Shown here: positions 48,570-58,914 of the stretch, piece after piece
Position numbering within the stretch: the stretch's first letter is position 1
Layout: each line of letters opens with the position of its first letter
Assembly (NCBI GenBank): GCA_016710885.1
Contig: JADJUC010000013.1
Span: 65,088-129,087 of the forward strand
Direction of reading: 5' to 3'
Source of the DNA: Candidatus Proximibacter danicus
GTDB taxonomy: Bacteria > Pseudomonadota > Gammaproteobacteria > Burkholderiales > Rhodocyclaceae
DNA length: 64,000 nucleotides
Made by a program: the position numbers and the translations under genes
Notes under the pieces: generated by a model
Seen by the model: the letters and a program-made list of their open reading frames with translations, nothing else
What the model was told of the DNA's origin: nothing
Databases searched by the model: none

Positions 48570-49409
48570 TTACCCCAAAGGCCGCTCCAGCACTTTCTGT
48601 AAAACCTGAACCCGATACTCGTCACTGACTGGCAGAGCCTCAAGCAGGGCGTGCCAGGAAACCCCCGGCAGAAAGGCCTTTACGGCAAACACATCATCCG
48701 GCAATGCCGGATTCTCGGCGTCCGCCTGAATATGGCGGGAAGCGTCCGAGGCGAGGCGCGCAATGTTTGCGCGTGGCGTATCGGCCCCCTTGACCAACTG
48801 CCCGATCAATTGCGGCAAGGCCCAAGCCTCGATCAGCCCCAGCGACAATTGCTTGAAGGAAAAACCCGCCGTTTGTTGCTGCGCCAGGACATTCCGGTTC
48901 GCCCGCCCCGAATGCAACTCGTCCAGCGCATTTTGTGGCACGGCAGGCTCGAACGCCCACAGCATCAACTCACCGATTTCTCCCAGCAAGGCCGCGAAAG
49001 CCACCTCCTCCGGCGAAATATCCGCCCGGTTTCCCGCCCAGTGCAGCGCAATGGAGGCAGACAGGACAGCCCTTGACTCACAGGCAGCAAGGCCCGCGAT
49101 GTTCTCGTCGCAAAGTACGCTTTCTGCAGCCGTTGCCAGCAGGCCATCGAGCCCAACCTGTTGCACGGCGCCAAGAATCGTCGTCGTGTCATGACCGAGG
49201 GTACTGCTGCGCCGGTGCTCGGCGCGGCGAAGCAGCCGGAGGCTGAGGAAGGGATCGCACATGACGATACCGGCCAACTCACGCGGCGAAATATCCTCCC
49301 CGGCAAGCGCCTCGATGATCAACTTGGAACGCGGCATGATGGGGATCTCCTTCTCGCGAAGGTAGGCGACCCATTGCGGCAATCCCCAGTGCAGACGATG
49401 ATTTTCCAT
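48570..49409 (-). CDS. HDOD domain signalling protein
   Basis: 279 residues. N-terminal HDOD features are ALAGEDISPRELAGIVMCDP and FLSLRLLRRAEHRR. FAALLGEIGELMLWAF sits where HD-like metal ligands would be, and they are replaced as usual for HDOD. These proteins relay two-component or c-di-GMP signals to regulators. Intact. A stub of the same gene lies at 45267. Confidence 0.85.
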   Translation of the reverse strand: MENHRLHWGLPQWVAYLREKEIPIMPRSKLIIEALAGEDISPRELAGIVMCDPFLSLRLLRRAEHRRSSTLGHDTTTILGAVQQVGLDGLLATAAESVLCDENIAGLAACESRAVLSASIALHWAGNRADISPEEVAFAALLGEIGELMLWAFEPAVPQNALDELHSGRANRNVLAQQQTAGFSFKQLSLGLIEAWALPQLIGQLVKGADTPRANIARLASDASRHIQADAENPALPDDVFAVKAFLPGVSWHALLEALPVSDEYRVQVLQKVLERPLG

Positions 49410-49454
49410 GTTCGCCCTGCCTTTCTCCCCTCTGCCTTTATTTGACAGTATGGA

Positions 49455-50357
49455 TCACGTCAGTTCCCAATATGCCGGACGGCTGTAGGTTTCCTTCAGC
49501 AGATCGATGAACACCCGCAGCCGCAAAGGCATATGCCGGCGCTGCGGAAACACTGCGTAGATGCCCATCGGTGGCGCCTGCCAGGCATCGAGCACCGAGG
49601 TCAGGCGGCCTTCCTTGAGATCCTGCCCGACCTCCCACAGCGAACGCCAGGCCAGGCCGCGCCCGGCCAGCGCCCATTCGTGCAGCACGGCGCCGTCGTT
49701 GCATTCAAAGCTGCCGCTCACCTTCCAGGATTCCGTCACGCCACTTTCCGGGTCGCGGAAAATCCAGCCGCGCTGCTGGCCGAGGGAAAAACAGTTGTGT
49801 CTGGCCAGATCGGCCGGCGTCTTCGGTACGCCATGCGCCACCAGATAGGCCGGGCTGGCCACCACCATGCGCCGCATCTCGCCCAGCCGCACGCTGACCA
49901 GGCTGGAGTCGGTCAGTTCGCCGATGCGGATGGCGCAATCAATACCTTCGTTGATCAGGTCGACGATGCGGTCCGACAGATCGAGGCTGACCGTCACCTC
50001 CGGATTCGCCGCAATATAGGACCCTACCTGCGGCGCCACATGCCGGCGGCCGAAACCCGCCGGGGCCGAAACGCGCAGGTGGCCGCTGGCGCGAACACCG
50101 CCCAGCGACACCGCCGCTTCGGCATTGGCCAGATCGTTGATGATGCGCTGACAATCTTCGAGGAACGCCTGCCCCTCAAAGGTAAGCGTCAGCTTGCGCG
50201 TCGTGCGCAGCATCAGGCGTACGCCCAGCCGGGCTTCCAGCGCATCCAGCCGGCGCCCGATGATCGCTGGCGTCACCCCCTCGGCGCGGGCGGCGGCGGA
50301 AAGGCTGCCGCGCGTTGCGGCAGCAACAAAGCCGGTAATTTGCTTGAAAGTATTCAC
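49455..50357 (-). CDS. LysR-family transcriptional regulator
   Basis: 300 residues. The N-terminal winged helix (about 1-60) has FVAAATRGSLSAAARAEGVTPAIIGRRLDALE and so on (helix-turn-helix around SLSAAARAEGVTPAIIGRRL). The C-terminal periplasmic-binding-like effector domain runs about 90-290, with DLSDRIVDLINEGIDCAIRI. It is divergent from the TauE/SafE gene across 114 bp, a classic LysR arrangement, so that gene and possibly aceB are likely targets. Confidence 0.93.
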   Translation of the reverse strand: MNTFKQITGFVAAATRGSLSAAARAEGVTPAIIGRRLDALEARLGVRLMLRTTRKLTLTFEGQAFLEDCQRIINDLANAEAAVSLGGVRASGHLRVSAPAGFGRRHVAPQVGSYIAANPEVTVSLDLSDRIVDLINEGIDCAIRIGELTDSSLVSVRLGEMRRMVVASPAYLVAHGVPKTPADLARHNCFSLGQQRGWIFRDPESGVTESWKVSGSFECNDGAVLHEWALAGRGLAWRSLWEVGQDLKEGRLTSVLDAWQAPPMGIYAVFPQRRHMPLRLRVFIDLLKETYSRPAYWELT

Positions 50358-50471
50358 AGGCTGATTTTATACAAAAAGTAAATAATCAACGCGATATTTA
50401 TGACCTTCACTCGATAGTCACAACGCAATACACTGCAGTCCTGTACAAGACCCAAGCACACAAAGACCTCC

Positions 50472-51266
50472 ATGGACACCGCCCAACTCGCCAGTTTTGC
50501 CCTCATCGCTGCCGGCGCCTTTCTCGCCGGCGGGATGAATGCGCTTGCCGGCGGCGGCACCTTCTTCTCCTTTCCCGCCCTGCTGGCCATCGGCGTGCCG
50601 CCGATCACAGCCTCGGCCAGCAACACCGTGGCCCTGTGGCCGGCGAGCCTTTCCAGCGCCTGGGCCTACCGCCACGAAGCGATGCGCCATCGCCGCTGGG
50701 CGCTGATCCTGATCCTTGTTTCGCTGGTCGGCGGCATTTGCGGCGGCCTGCTGCTGCTGGCGATCTCGAACGCCGCTTTCTCGAAACTGATTCCGTGGCT
50801 ACTGCTCATCGCCACCGCGCTGTTCGCCTTCTCCGGCCAGGTCCAGCGCATTGTCGGCTGGGGCAAGCAGAAACTCGGCGCCACCGTCAGCGACGAAGCC
50901 TCGCCCGGCAGCATCGGCGGCGCCCTGTTCCAGTTGATTGTTGCCACCTATGGCGGCTTCTTCGGCGCCGGATTCGGCATCCTGACGCTGGCGGCGCTAT
51001 CGATCCAGGGCTTCAAGGACATGCAGGAACTGAATGCGCTGAAGAACGTGGCCTCGGCCGTGAATTACACCGTGGCGGCGCTGACCTTCATCATTGCTGG
51101 CGCCATCAGTTGGCCACACACACTGGTCATGCTGGCCACCGCCACCATCGGCGGCTATGCCGGCGCCTCGCTCGCCCGACGCCTGCCCGCCCTGCTGCTG
51201 CGCCGCCTGGTCGTCGTCGTTGGCGCCACGCTGACCGTGATCTATTTTTACAAGACTTATTTTTAA
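50472..51266 (+). CDS. TauE/SafE family sulfite/organic anion exporter
   Basis: 264 residues with about eight membrane segments in two TauE repeats: AGAFLAGGMNALAGGGTFFS, FPALLAIGVPPITASASNTVA, then GGFFGAGFGILTLAALSI. Members export sulfite, sulfoacetate or other small acids. It is divergent from the LysR gene and 21 bp before aceB, so a shared transcript with malate synthase is likely. Confidence 0.9.
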   Translation: MDTAQLASFALIAAGAFLAGGMNALAGGGTFFSFPALLAIGVPPITASASNTVALWPASLSSAWAYRHEAMRHRRWALILILVSLVGGICGGLLLLAISNAAFSKLIPWLLLIATALFAFSGQVQRIVGWGKQKLGATVSDEASPGSIGGALFQLIVATYGGFFGAGFGILTLAALSIQGFKDMQELNALKNVASAVNYTVAALTFIIAGAISWPHTLVMLATATIGGYAGASLARRLPALLLRRLVVVVGATLTVIYFYKTYF

Positions 51267-51287
51267 CCTTCACCACAAGGAGTTGCC

Positions 51288-52883
<1,596 letters not shown>

Positions 52884-52915
52884 GCGACCGAACCGAAAAT
52901 CACCAGGAGTCTTGA

Positions 52916-52939
52916 GCGCCGGGGAGACCCGGCGCTTTT
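52916..52939 (+). terminator. rho-independent terminator of aceB
   Basis: 8-bp GC stem (GCGCCGGG / CCCGGCGC), GAGA loop, then TTTTCATTT, about 33 bp after the stop. Confidence 0.85.
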
Positions 52940-52998
52940 CATTTGAGACTGAGGCTTACTGGCACTCACTACGACAGGCGCTTGCCTTGACGCCAAAA

Positions 52999-53040
52999 AT
53001 CTATACAATTCGATCAATCAATAAATCGAATTGTATAGAT
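52999..53040. repeat. perfect 16-bp inverted repeat overlapping a start codon
   Basis: Arms ATCTATACAATTCGAT (52999-53014) and ATCGAATTGTATAGAT (53025-53040) with a 10-nt AT-rich spacer. The last two bases of the right arm are the A and T of the ATG of the AAA ATPase at 53039. No ribosome site is seen. It could be an autoregulatory operator or an RNA hairpin that hides the start. Confidence 0.9.
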
Positions 53041-54205
53041 GCTGCCTCGGTCGATCACTCCCACGTTACAGCGGCTGGCCACCGGCTTCCCGGTTCTCGC
53101 GATCACCGGCCCACGCCAGTCGGGCAAGACGCCGCTCGCCCGCGCGCTGTTTGCCGACAAGCCGTATGTCAGCCTCGAAGATCCGGTCGAACGCGCTTTC
53201 GCCACAGAAGATCCACGCGGCTTTCTGGCCCGCTTTACCGAAGGCGCCGTCTTCGACGAAGCCCAGCGCTGGCCTGAACTGTTCTCCCACCTGCAGGGCA
53301 TGGTCGATGCCGACCGCCGGCCCGGCCGCTTCGTGCTCACCGGCTCGCAGCAATTCGGCCTGCTGGCCGGGGTAACTCAGTCGCTCGCCGGCCGGGTCGG
53401 CATGACCCGCCTCCTGCCATTGGCCGCCACCGAAATCCCGTCGATTTTCGGCCAGCAATCGACGGCGGATACGGCCATGCTGACCGGTGGCTACCCGGCA
53501 CTGCACACCCAGCCGATCAACCCATCCGACTGGTTTGCCAGCTACATCGCGACCTACGTCGAGCGCGATGTCCGGCAAATCCTGAACATCCAGAACCTGT
53601 CGACCTTCCAGCGCTTCCTGCGCCTGTGCGCGGGACGTACCGGGCAACTGCTGAACGTCACCGCGCTCGCTGGCGAAACCGGCATCACCACTGCCACGAC
53701 AAGAAACTGGCTGTCGGTTCTCGAATCGAGCGATCTGATCCACCTGCTGCCACCGTATCACCGAAATTTCGGCAAACGCCTGGTCAAGGCGCCCAAGCTG
53801 TATTTCCTCGACACCGGTCTCGCCTGCTGGCTGCTCGGCATCCGCAGCGAGGAAGTGCTGGCGCTGCATCCGATGCGCGGCGCGCTGTTCGAGAACTGGG
53901 TTGTCGGCGAGTTTCTCAAGACGCGCTACAACCGGGGGCAACCCGCCGACCTCTATTTCTGGCGCGACAACAACGGCCTTGAGGCCGACCTCATCTTCGA
54001 ATGCGGCAACCGGCTGCAGATGGTCGAGATCAAGTCCGGCCAGACCATCACCAGCGACACCATCCGCGCCGGCCAGCGTGCGACCCGCATGGCAGAGAAC
54101 GATGCCCTGCCGCCCTGGTTGATCTATGGCGGCGAGGAAAGCCTGGAACGCAGCGGTATCAGGGTTTTCGGCTGGCACAACTTTCAGTCCGCAATTCCCG
54201 AATGA
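53039..54205 (+). CDS. AAA ATPase with DUF4143 domain
   Basis: 388 residues. The N-terminal AAA_14 domain has Walker A GPRQSGKTPLAR (near residue 30), Walker B-like GAVFDEAQRWPEL, and sensor RFVLTGSQQFGLLAG. The C-terminal DUF4143 (about 200-360) has a nuclease-like end: YFWRDNNGLEADLIFECGNR then MVEIKSGQT, resembling PD-(D/E)xK. The family is common, often solitary, of uncertain role (defence or regulation has been suggested). Its start codon lies inside a perfect inverted repeat. A possible leaderless mRNA. Confidence 0.88.
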   Translation: MLPRSITPTLQRLATGFPVLAITGPRQSGKTPLARALFADKPYVSLEDPVERAFATEDPRGFLARFTEGAVFDEAQRWPELFSHLQGMVDADRRPGRFVLTGSQQFGLLAGVTQSLAGRVGMTRLLPLAATEIPSIFGQQSTADTAMLTGGYPALHTQPINPSDWFASYIATYVERDVRQILNIQNLSTFQRFLRLCAGRTGQLLNVTALAGETGITTATTRNWLSVLESSDLIHLLPPYHRNFGKRLVKAPKLYFLDTGLACWLLGIRSEEVLALHPMRGALFENWVVGEFLKTRYNRGQPADLYFWRDNNGLEADLIFECGNRLQMVEIKSGQTITSDTIRAGQRATRMAENDALPPWLIYGGEESLERSGIRVFGWHNFQSAIPE

Positions 54206-54309
54206 GCGAACGGCAAGTCGCCGAAATAAAATTCGATATAAAAAGTAAAAGATAAGTTGCAATCAAAAGTATCCAATAAACTGACGCCCTACCCTTCACG
54301 GAGATCGCC

Positions 54310-54674
54310 ATGATCGCCGCCTGACCCAACTCCTGATCTTCCAGCTTATCGGCGAGGTCATCGCCCGAGGCCTCGACCTGCCAGTGCCCGGTCCGGTGAT
54401 CGGCATGGCGCTGCTCTTCGCCGCGCTGTCGCTGAAGAAAGGCCCGAGCGAAACGCTGCAGTCGACCAGCACGACGCTGCTCTCGCACCTCTCGCTGCTT
54501 TTCGTGCCGGCCGGCGTCGGCATCATCGTGCATCTCTCGCGCGTCGCCGACGAATGGCCGGCGCTGCTCGCCGCGCTGGTGGTCAGCACCTTCGTCTCGA
54601 TGGCCGTTACCGCACTGGTGATGAAGGCGCTCGCCCGCAAACCGGCCGCCACCGGCGACGGGAGCGCATCATGA
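54310..54674 (+). pseudogene. cidA: CidA/LrgA-family holin-like protein, frameshifted at codon 5
   Basis: The ATG at 54310 has GGAG 6 nt upstream, but the frame stops at once (ATG ATC GCC GCC TGA). Adding one base near 54320 gives about 121 residues beginning IAALTQLLIFQLIGEVIARG and continuing PGPVIGMALLFAALSL and LLFVPAGVGIIVHLS, which is the CidA/LrgA signature with four membrane segments. It is coupled (ATGA) to the LrgB gene. It modulates murein hydrolase export or by-product efflux. Confidence 0.82.
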
Positions 54675-55390
54675 ATCCGCGCATCACCGACCTCTGGGTC
54701 TATCTCTCGACCTCGCCGCTGCTCGGGCTGACGCTGACGCTCATTGCCTACCAGGGTGCGGTGTGGGTCAACAAGCGCTGCGGCGGCTCGCCGCTGGCCA
54801 ACCCGGTGCTGATCGCGGTAACCGCACTGGTGGCGCTGCTGCTCGCCACCGGCACACCGTACCAGACCTACTTCGACGGCGCGCAGTTCGTGCACTTCCT
54901 GCTCGGCCCGGCCACCGTCGCGCTGGCCATTCCGCTCTACGTGCATTTCCGGCGGGTGAAGGCGATGCTGGTACCGATCGTTGTTGGCCTCATCGCCGGC
55001 AGCCTGACCGCCGCCTTCTCGGCGCTGCTGGTCGCCAAGGCACTCGGCGCCAGTGTGGCGACGCAACTCTCGCTGGCGCCGAAATCGGTGACAACGCCGA
55101 TCGCCATGGGCATCGCCGAACGCATCGGCGGCCTGCCCTCGCTCACCGCCGTGCTGGTCATCACCACCGGCATCCTCGGCGCCGTCGCCGGCCGCTACCT
55201 GTTCGACGCGCTCGGCGTGCGCGACCCGGCGATCCGTGGCTTTGCCACCGGCGTCACCGCACACGGTATCGGCACCGCCCGCGCCTTCCAGGAGAGCGAG
55301 CAGGCCGGCGCCTTCTCGGCACTGGCGATGGGCATGAACGGGCTGCTCACCGCCCTGCTGCTACCGGTGCTGTTGCCGCTGTTCAGCTGA
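54671..55390 (+). CDS. LrgB/CidB-family membrane protein
   Basis: 239 residues, about seven membrane segments. LrgB signatures are AQFVHFLLGPATVALAIPLY, LAPKSVTTPIAMGIAERIGG and GFATGVTAHGIGTARAF. Partner of the CidA-like protein just upstream (4-bp overlap). Reported roles in the family are holin/antiholin control and pyruvate or glycolate handling. Confidence 0.93.
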   Translation: MNPRITDLWVYLSTSPLLGLTLTLIAYQGAVWVNKRCGGSPLANPVLIAVTALVALLLATGTPYQTYFDGAQFVHFLLGPATVALAIPLYVHFRRVKAMLVPIVVGLIAGSLTAAFSALLVAKALGASVATQLSLAPKSVTTPIAMGIAERIGGLPSLTAVLVITTGILGAVAGRYLFDALGVRDPAIRGFATGVTAHGIGTARAFQESEQAGAFSALAMGMNGLLTALLLPVLLPLFS

Positions 55391-55444
55391 TGCCGCAATG
55401 CGCAATCCCCCACACCGCCACACCAGGACGTTAAGCTCGCACCC

Positions 55445-56383
55445 ATGGACATTCTGATCGACATCATCCTCAAGGCCGGCCGCTCGGCGGTCGAGCTTTC
55501 GCTGTTCGTGCTGCTGCCGGTGATGGTGGTGATGCTTTCGCTAATGCGCCTGCTCGAAGCGCGCAACGCGCTGGACTGGATCGTCTCGCGCATCGCCCCG
55601 CTGCTCAAGCCCTTCGGTCTGACCGGGCTGGGGGTTTTTGCGGCGCTGCAGATCAACTTTGTCAGCTTCGCGGCGCCGATCGCCACGCTGGCGATGATGG
55701 AACAGCGCGGCACTTCCGACCGCCATATCGCCGCAACCCTGGCCATGGTCTTCGCCATGACGCAGGCCAACGCCTCGCTGCCGATGATGACCATGGGCCT
55801 CGACTTCGGCCCGACCCTGCTTTTTTCGGTGATTGGCGGGCTGGCCGCCGCAGCCGCCACTTACTACCTGTTCGGCCGCAGCCTTTCGGCCAGCGAGGCC
55901 AAGCTCGACGAAACACTGCACCACCGCACGGCAGAAAGCGCCAAGGGCGTGCTCGACGTGATCAACCACGCCGGCGCCGAGGCTTTCAAGATTGCCGTTG
56001 GCGCCATCCCGATGCTGGTGCTGTCACTGGTTGCCGTTACCGCACTGAAGCGTTTTGGCGCCATCGATGTCTTGACCGAATTACTGGCACCCGTGCTGGC
56101 GCTGGTGAATGTGGACCCGCTGCTGATCCTGCCGGCGCTGACCAAGTATCTTGCCGGCGGCACGGCGATGATGGGCGTGGTCGACGACATGCGCCGCGCC
56201 GGCCAGATGAGTGCCGAACTGCTCAATGCCAGCGCCGGCTTTCTGATTCATCCCTTCGACATTCCCGGTGTCGCCGTACTCATCACCGCCGGCAAGCGTG
56301 TTGCCGCCGTGTGGAAACCGGCCGCACTCGGCGCCTGTGTCGGCATTGGCGTGCGTACGCTCGGCCACGCCTTCTTCGTCTGA
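55445..56383 (+). CDS. nucleoside recognition (Gate) domain membrane protein
   Basis: 312 residues, around eight membrane segments. Gate-type motifs are INFVSFAAPIATLAMMEQRG, LPALTKYLAGGTAMMGVV and DIPGVAVLITAGKRVAAVW. Family members relate to nucleoside transporters and SpoVM/SpmA-like proteins. It lies 54 bp after the LrgB gene, perhaps in the same operon. Substrate unknown. Confidence 0.8.
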   Translation: MDILIDIILKAGRSAVELSLFVLLPVMVVMLSLMRLLEARNALDWIVSRIAPLLKPFGLTGLGVFAALQINFVSFAAPIATLAMMEQRGTSDRHIAATLAMVFAMTQANASLPMMTMGLDFGPTLLFSVIGGLAAAAATYYLFGRSLSASEAKLDETLHHRTAESAKGVLDVINHAGAEAFKIAVGAIPMLVLSLVAVTALKRFGAIDVLTELLAPVLALVNVDPLLILPALTKYLAGGTAMMGVVDDMRRAGQMSAELLNASAGFLIHPFDIPGVAVLITAGKRVAAVWKPAALGACVGIGVRTLGHAFFV

Positions 56384-56491
56384 GGCAAAGCCCCTTCGAT
56401 ATGCCCACTTCGTGGGCTACTCAGGGAGAACGGCACTCTTCCACTGGATGACTCCCCGATCGAGGTGAGTCACCATGCAAAACAAGGGGGG

Positions 56492-56839
56492 CTATAACTC
56501 GGTGTATTTCACCGCCCGCCCCTGCACCTTCTCCGGCGGATATTTGCGGCGGTTTTCCACCATCTTGCTGGCGAAGGCTTCGGCGAGGTCGATATCGAGC
56601 AGGTCGGCAACGCGGATGACGCCCATCAGCACATCCGAAAGTTCGTCGGCCACGGCCTTGCGCCGTTCGGGGGGCAGCGTGAAGCTTTCCGCCTCCGAAC
56701 ACCACTGGAAATGCTCCAGCACCTCGGCCGCTTCGACCGAGAGGGCGATGGCCAGATTTTTCGGGTTGTGGTGCTGATCCCAGCCGCGTTCGGTAACAAA
56801 TTGGCGAACGACGGCACGCAGTTCTTCGAGCTGGTTCAT
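56492..56839 (-). CDS. MazG-like nucleotide pyrophosphohydrolase
   Basis: 115 residues from the ATG at 56839. The all-alpha NTP pyrophosphatase motif is EAAEVLEHFQW (ExxE) with DELSDVLMGVIRVADLLDID (ExxxD-type). It hydrolyses non-canonical or damaged (d)NTPs. It is divergent from the M48 protease gene. Longer in-frame starts through that promoter region are rejected. Confidence 0.9.
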   Translation of the reverse strand: MNQLEELRAVVRQFVTERGWDQHHNPKNLAIALSVEAAEVLEHFQWCSEAESFTLPPERRKAVADELSDVLMGVIRVADLLDIDLAEAFASKMVENRRKYPPEKVQGRAVKYTEL

Positions 56840-56906
56840 GGCAGATGGGCGAGTGGAGGTTGTGCTACTGTATCCCCCCATTTTCCTCCTGACCAGACCG
56901 ACTGCC

Positions 56907-57710
56907 GTGCATCGCTTCTCGCTCCTCCTTGCCAGCCTGTTTTCTCTTTCCCTCGCGCTGCCTGCCCTGGCGGAAGGCGTCGACGTGGGCAAACCTTCGG
57001 TGTTGCGCAACCTGGTGCCGGCTGACCAACTTGAACGCTCCTCGGCACGCCAGTATCGGGACATGATGCGCGAGGCGGCGGCAAAAAAGGCGCTGGCGCC
57101 CGATGACCATCCGCAATTGCAGCGTCTGCGCGGCATTGCCAGACGCATGCTGCCGCACGCGGCACGCTTCAACCCGCGCGCCGAAAAATGGCAGTGGGAA
57201 ATCAACCTGATCGGCTCGAAACAGGTCAACGCCTTCTGCATGCCGGGCGGAAAAATTGCGGCCTACACCGGCCTGATCGAGGGCTTGAAGCTGACTGACG
57301 ATGAAATCGGCGTGGTTATCGGCCACGAGATTGCACATGCCCTGCGCGAGCACGCCCGCGAGCGCGTGGCCAAGAACGAACTGACCAGCCTCGGCGCTGT
57401 GCTGCTCGGCGAGTTCATTGGTGGCGGCCGCTACACCGATGCTTTTCAGCTTGGCGGCAACCTGCTGACGCTGAAGTTTTCCCGCGATGATGAAACCGAG
57501 GCCGATGTTGTCGGGCTGGAGCTGACTGCGCGCGGCGGTTTCGACCCGCGTGCAGGCATTACGCTGTGGCAAAAGATGGGGGCTGCCAGCAAGGGCGAGC
57601 CTTTTGCGTGGCTATCGACGCACCCGGCCGGAAACAATCGCATCAAGGAAATCGAGCGGCAGTTGCCGCAGGTCATGCCGATCTACGAGCAGGCGCGCAG
57701 CAAATACTGA
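56907..57710 (+). CDS. M48 family metalloprotease, LoiP-like
   Basis: 267 residues from the GTG at 56907, giving a clean signal peptide (HRFSLLLASLFSLSLALPALA). The zinc motif is in VVIGHEIAHALREHARERVA, with the third ligand in DDETEADVVGLEL. Single-domain, without the TPR tail of BepA. A likely envelope quality-control protease. An upstream ATG at 56838 lacks a ribosome site and would spoil the leader. Confidence 0.88.
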   Translation: MHRFSLLLASLFSLSLALPALAEGVDVGKPSVLRNLVPADQLERSSARQYRDMMREAAAKKALAPDDHPQLQRLRGIARRMLPHAARFNPRAEKWQWEINLIGSKQVNAFCMPGGKIAAYTGLIEGLKLTDDEIGVVIGHEIAHALREHARERVAKNELTSLGAVLLGEFIGGGRYTDAFQLGGNLLTLKFSRDDETEADVVGLELTARGGFDPRAGITLWQKMGAASKGEPFAWLSTHPAGNNRIKEIERQLPQVMPIYEQARSKY

Positions 57711-57714
57711 GCGT

Positions 57715-58914
57715 TCAGATAGCCCCGGCCTTGCGCAGCCCGGCTATCGCTACCGCGTCGTAACCCAGGTCCGACAAAACGACATCGGTGTGCTCGCCAA
57801 GCGCCGGCCCCACCCATTCCATGCCGCCCGGCGTTTCCGAGAGTTTCGGTACCACGCCGGGCATGCGGCATTCGCGGCCGTCTGCCAGCTTCACCGACTC
57901 CAGCATGCCGCGCGCGAGAAACTGCGGGTCGGCAAACATGTCGGCTACCGAGTAGATGCGCGATGCCGGCACTTCGGCCGCTGCCAGCGTGGCGAGCACT
58001 TCGGCTTCCGTCTGGCCACCGACCCAGGCATCGATCAAGGCATAGAGTTCATCGCGCCGCGCATCGCGGCCGGCATTGTCGGCGAGCGTCGGGTCGTCGG
58101 CCAGATCCTGCCGCCCCATGGCCAGCAGCAGGCGGCGGAAGATCGCATCGCCATTGGCGCCAACGGTGACATGCCGACCGTCCCTGGTCGTGTGCGTATT
58201 CGAGGGGGTGATGCCGGGCATGATGTTGCCGGTGCGCTCGCGGACAAAGCCGAAAACGTCGAACTCCGGCACCAGCGACTCCATCATCGCGAACACCGCT
58301 TCATAGAGCGCGACATCGACCACCTGCCCCTTGCCGCCATTGACTTCCTTGTGGCGCAGGGCCATCAGCACGCCGATGACGCCCCACAGTGCAGCAATGG
58401 AATCGCCGATGGAAATACCGGTCTTCACCGGCGGCCGGTCGGGAAAACCGGTGACATAGCGCAGCCCGCCCATCGACTCGCCAATGGCACCGAAGCCCGG
58501 TTGCTGCGCCATCGGCCCGGTTTGCCCAAAGCCGGAGAGGCGCAGCATGACCAGACCGGGGTTTTCCGCCGCCAACACCTCCCAGCCGAGGCCGAGTTTT
58601 TCCAGCACGCCGGGGCGGAAGTTCTCGACGACGATGTCGGCCTCCTTCACCAGCTTGCGGACAATGGCGAGGCCTTCCGGATGTTTCAGGTTCACCGTTA
58701 CCGATTGCTTGTTGCGCGCCTGCAGCGACCACCACAGCGAGGTGCCTTCGTAGAGCTTGCGCCACTTGCGCAAGGGGTCGCCGCCATCGGGCGACTCGAT
58801 CTTGATCACCTCGGCGCCAAACTCGGCCATGATGCGCGCGGCGAAAGGGCCGGCAATGAGGGTGCCGAGTTCAAGCACCTTGAGGCCGGCCAGGGGTTTT
58901 TGCGGCATCGTCAT
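57715..58914 (-). CDS. CaiB/BaiF-type CoA-transferase
   Basis: 399 residues. A class III CoA-transferase: N-terminal PLAGLKVLELGTLIAGPFAA, the substrate-loop VVENFRPGVLEKLGLG, and MGGLRYVTGFPDRPP. The catalytic Asp is expected in the GISIGDSIAAL segment. It moves CoA between carboxylic acids; the substrate is unknown. Its ATG overlaps the stop of the upstream diguanylate cyclase by 4 bp, an unusual coupling. Confidence 0.92.
   Translation of the reverse strand: MTMPQKPLAGLKVLELGTLIAGPFAARIMAEFGAEVIKIESPDGGDPLRKWRKLYEGTSLWWSLQARNKQSVTVNLKHPEGLAIVRKLVKEADIVVENFRPGVLEKLGLGWEVLAAENPGLVMLRLSGFGQTGPMAQQPGFGAIGESMGGLRYVTGFPDRPPVKTGISIGDSIAALWGVIGVLMALRHKEVNGGKGQVVDVALYEAVFAMMESLVPEFDVFGFVRERTGNIMPGITPSNTHTTRDGRHVTVGANGDAIFRRLLLAMGRQDLADDPTLADNAGRDARRDELYALIDAWVGGQTEAEVLATLAAAEVPASRIYSVADMFADPQFLARGMLESVKLADGRECRMPGVVPKLSETPGGMEWVGPALGEHTDVVLSDLGYDAVAIAGLRKAGAI

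Larger units (their letters stand above)
47987..48608 (+). repeat. copy 2 of the ~620-bp direct repeat
   Basis: Partner of 44686-45308. It includes the truncated aceA, the duplicate terminator and the last 13 codons of the HDOD gene. Confidence 0.85.
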
